A DNA stretch of 23,717 nt from Prevotella sp. UBA4268 (GTDB lineage Bacteria > Bacteroidota > Bacteroidia > Bacteroidales > Bacteroidaceae): contig DGWC01000106.1 of assembly GCA_002395135.1 (NCBI GenBank), positions 13,182-36,898 on the forward strand, in the 5' to 3' direction. A program made the translations under genes and the position numbers. Each line of letters opens with the position of its first letter. The first letter of the stretch is position 1. Of this stretch, positions 22,776 to 23,717 are shown piece by piece. A model generated the notes under the pieces. That model was not told the DNA's origin. It did not search any database and saw nothing but the letters and a program-made list of their open reading frames with translations.

Positions 22776-23717
22776 TTATTTGATATAAATGCCAAGGGCT
22801 ACGACCACGGTCATCAGCACAAGATTGATGAGAGAGAGCGGCATAAGATACTTCCACTCCAACTTCAGAATCTGGTCAATGCGCAGACGGGGGAATGTCC
22901 ACTTAATCCACATCAGTATCCAGACAAGCGCAAATGTCTTGCCCATGAACCATACAATGCCGGGAATGTAGTTCATTACCGCATCAAATGCATCGATTCC
23001 GATATTTACCGGAGCCCATCCTCCCAGGAAAACCGTAGCAGCAATTCCTGCAATGATAAACAAATTGAGGAATTCTGCAAGATAGAAGAATCCGAAACCC
23101 ATGCCGGAATATTCTGTATGGTGACCAGCCGTAAGTTCACTCTCGGCCTCAGCCATATCAAACGGGCCGCGGTTGGCCTCTGCATTACCGGCAACAAGGA
23201 ATACAAGGAAGGCAATAATGGCAGGAATGTGTCCCTGGAATATCAGCCACTTCCATGGGCCAGTCTGCGCTTCCACAATGCCAGACATCTGCATGGTACC
23301 CGTTAAGATAACTGCAGCAATCAAACAAAGGCACAATGACATCTCATAAGAGATCATCTGCACGGCACCGCGCATGGCAGAAACCACCGAATACTTATTG
23401 TTTGAACTCCATCCAGCGAGGAATATACCTACCACACCTATGGAAGAAATGGCAGTAAGCAGGAAAACGCCCACGTTGAAATCAAGAATTGTGGCACCCT
23501 TGTTCCATGGCAGGAACGAGAAAGCACCCACAGACCCGATAATCACCAGTATAGGAGCAACGGCATAGAGCAGTTTGTCGGCTTTGTCAACAAAGAAAAT
23601 CTCTTTGATAAGCATCTTCAGAACGTCGGCGAACACCTGCAGCAAGCCCCAATAGCCTACGCGCATCGGGCCAAGACGGCACTGGAAATAGGCGCAGACC
23701 TTACGCTCCATGAAAAT
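22776..23717 (-). CDS. nuoH: NADH-quinone oxidoreductase subunit H, N-terminus outside window
   Basis: A partial gene of 313 in-window codons plus the stop; the frame stays open to the right edge (IF before MERKVCAYFQCRLGPMRVG), so the first helix and roughly 40 residues are missing. NuoH forms much of the quinone channel and links the hydrophilic and membrane arms. Diagnostic stretches are ERKVCAYFQCRLGPMRVG, MRGAVQMISYEMSLCL and FDMAEAESELTAGHHTEYSG, which hold the conserved glutamates of the quinone chamber. The internal ATG at 23711 is not the start. It precedes nuoI by 53 bases in the same operon; nuoA-D must lie upstream if present. Confidence 0.95.
   Translation of the reverse strand: MFMERKVCAYFQCRLGPMRVGYWGLLQVFADVLKMLIKEIFFVDKADKLLYAVAPILVIIGSVGAFSFLPWNKGATILDFNVGVFLLTAISSIGVVGIFLAGWSSNNKYSVVSAMRGAVQMISYEMSLCLCLIAAVILTGTMQMSGIVEAQTGPWKWLIFQGHIPAIIAFLVFLVAGNAEANRGPFDMAEAESELTAGHHTEYSGMGFGFFYLAEFLNLFIIAGIAATVFLGGWAPVNIGIDAFDAVMNYIPGIVWFMGKTFALVWILMWIKWTFPRLRIDQILKLEWKYLMPLSLINLVLMTVVVALGIYIK

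Noticed and set aside
23709..23711. ATG at 23711 as the true start of nuoH
   Set aside because: It falls at MERKV, an internal conserved position after the first helix; the frame stays open to the window edge.

Overview
The window looks like a stretch of Bacteroidales chromosome, most likely Prevotellaceae. The supports are: promoters of the Bacteroidota type (TTTG, 20 bases, TAnnTTTG) seen repeatedly; the first codons of a Bacteroidota-type ribosomal protein S16 at the left edge; a GH92 mannosidase; a secreted protein with the C-terminal tail common on Prevotella secreted proteins; a lipidated TamA-like protein (TamL); and a nuo cluster in the order H-I-J-K-L-M-N. The genus is an inference.

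Layout. 1-32 (-) is the start of rpsP, with its promoter at 90-121. 233-1036 (-) is a YycJ-type metallo-beta-lactamase-fold hydrolase, divergent from a small lipoprotein (1126-1578, +). 1532-3754 (-) is tamL, overlapping the lipoprotein tail-to-tail and divergent from a SpoU-family RNA methyltransferase (3819-4571, +). 4598-7036 (-) is a tight four-gene run, transcribed as nitroreductase, DUF2520 Rossmann protein, KdsC phosphatase, Maf pyrophosphatase. 7140-8141 (+) is a FemAB/GNAT-like protein with an almost leaderless promoter. 8142-8461 is a repeat-rich gap ending in a strong hairpin. 8462-10180 (-) is an acyl-CoA synthetase behind an XRE/cupin regulator (10303-10887). 10993-13215 (-) is a secreted GH92 glycosidase, divergent from an MFS transporter (13545-14738, +) whose promoter carries a palindromic operator-like site. 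14739-15299 is a non-coding gap with a five-unit 22-bp repeat. 15300-16085 (-) is a secreted protein of unknown function. 16331-23717 (-) is the distal part of the respiratory complex I operon (nuoN back to a partial nuoH), closed by a clear intrinsic terminator at 16235-16280.

How the genes relate. The nuo genes encode membrane subunits of a proton-pumping quinone oxidoreductase plus the NuoI ferredoxin-like subunit. KdsC serves Kdo synthesis for lipopolysaccharide, and TamL belongs to outer-membrane biogenesis. GH92 and the unknown secreted protein are exported.

Most of the window is housekeeping or common accessory content. I did not find a convincing undescribed multi-gene system. The observations most worth checking are the NuoM that lacks the conserved TM7 lysine, the 22-bp periodic repeat at 14873-14982, the operator-like palindrome at 13445-13462, and the repeat-rich gap at 8142-8461. 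No tRNA, rRNA, CRISPR array, insertion sequence or transposase was seen.
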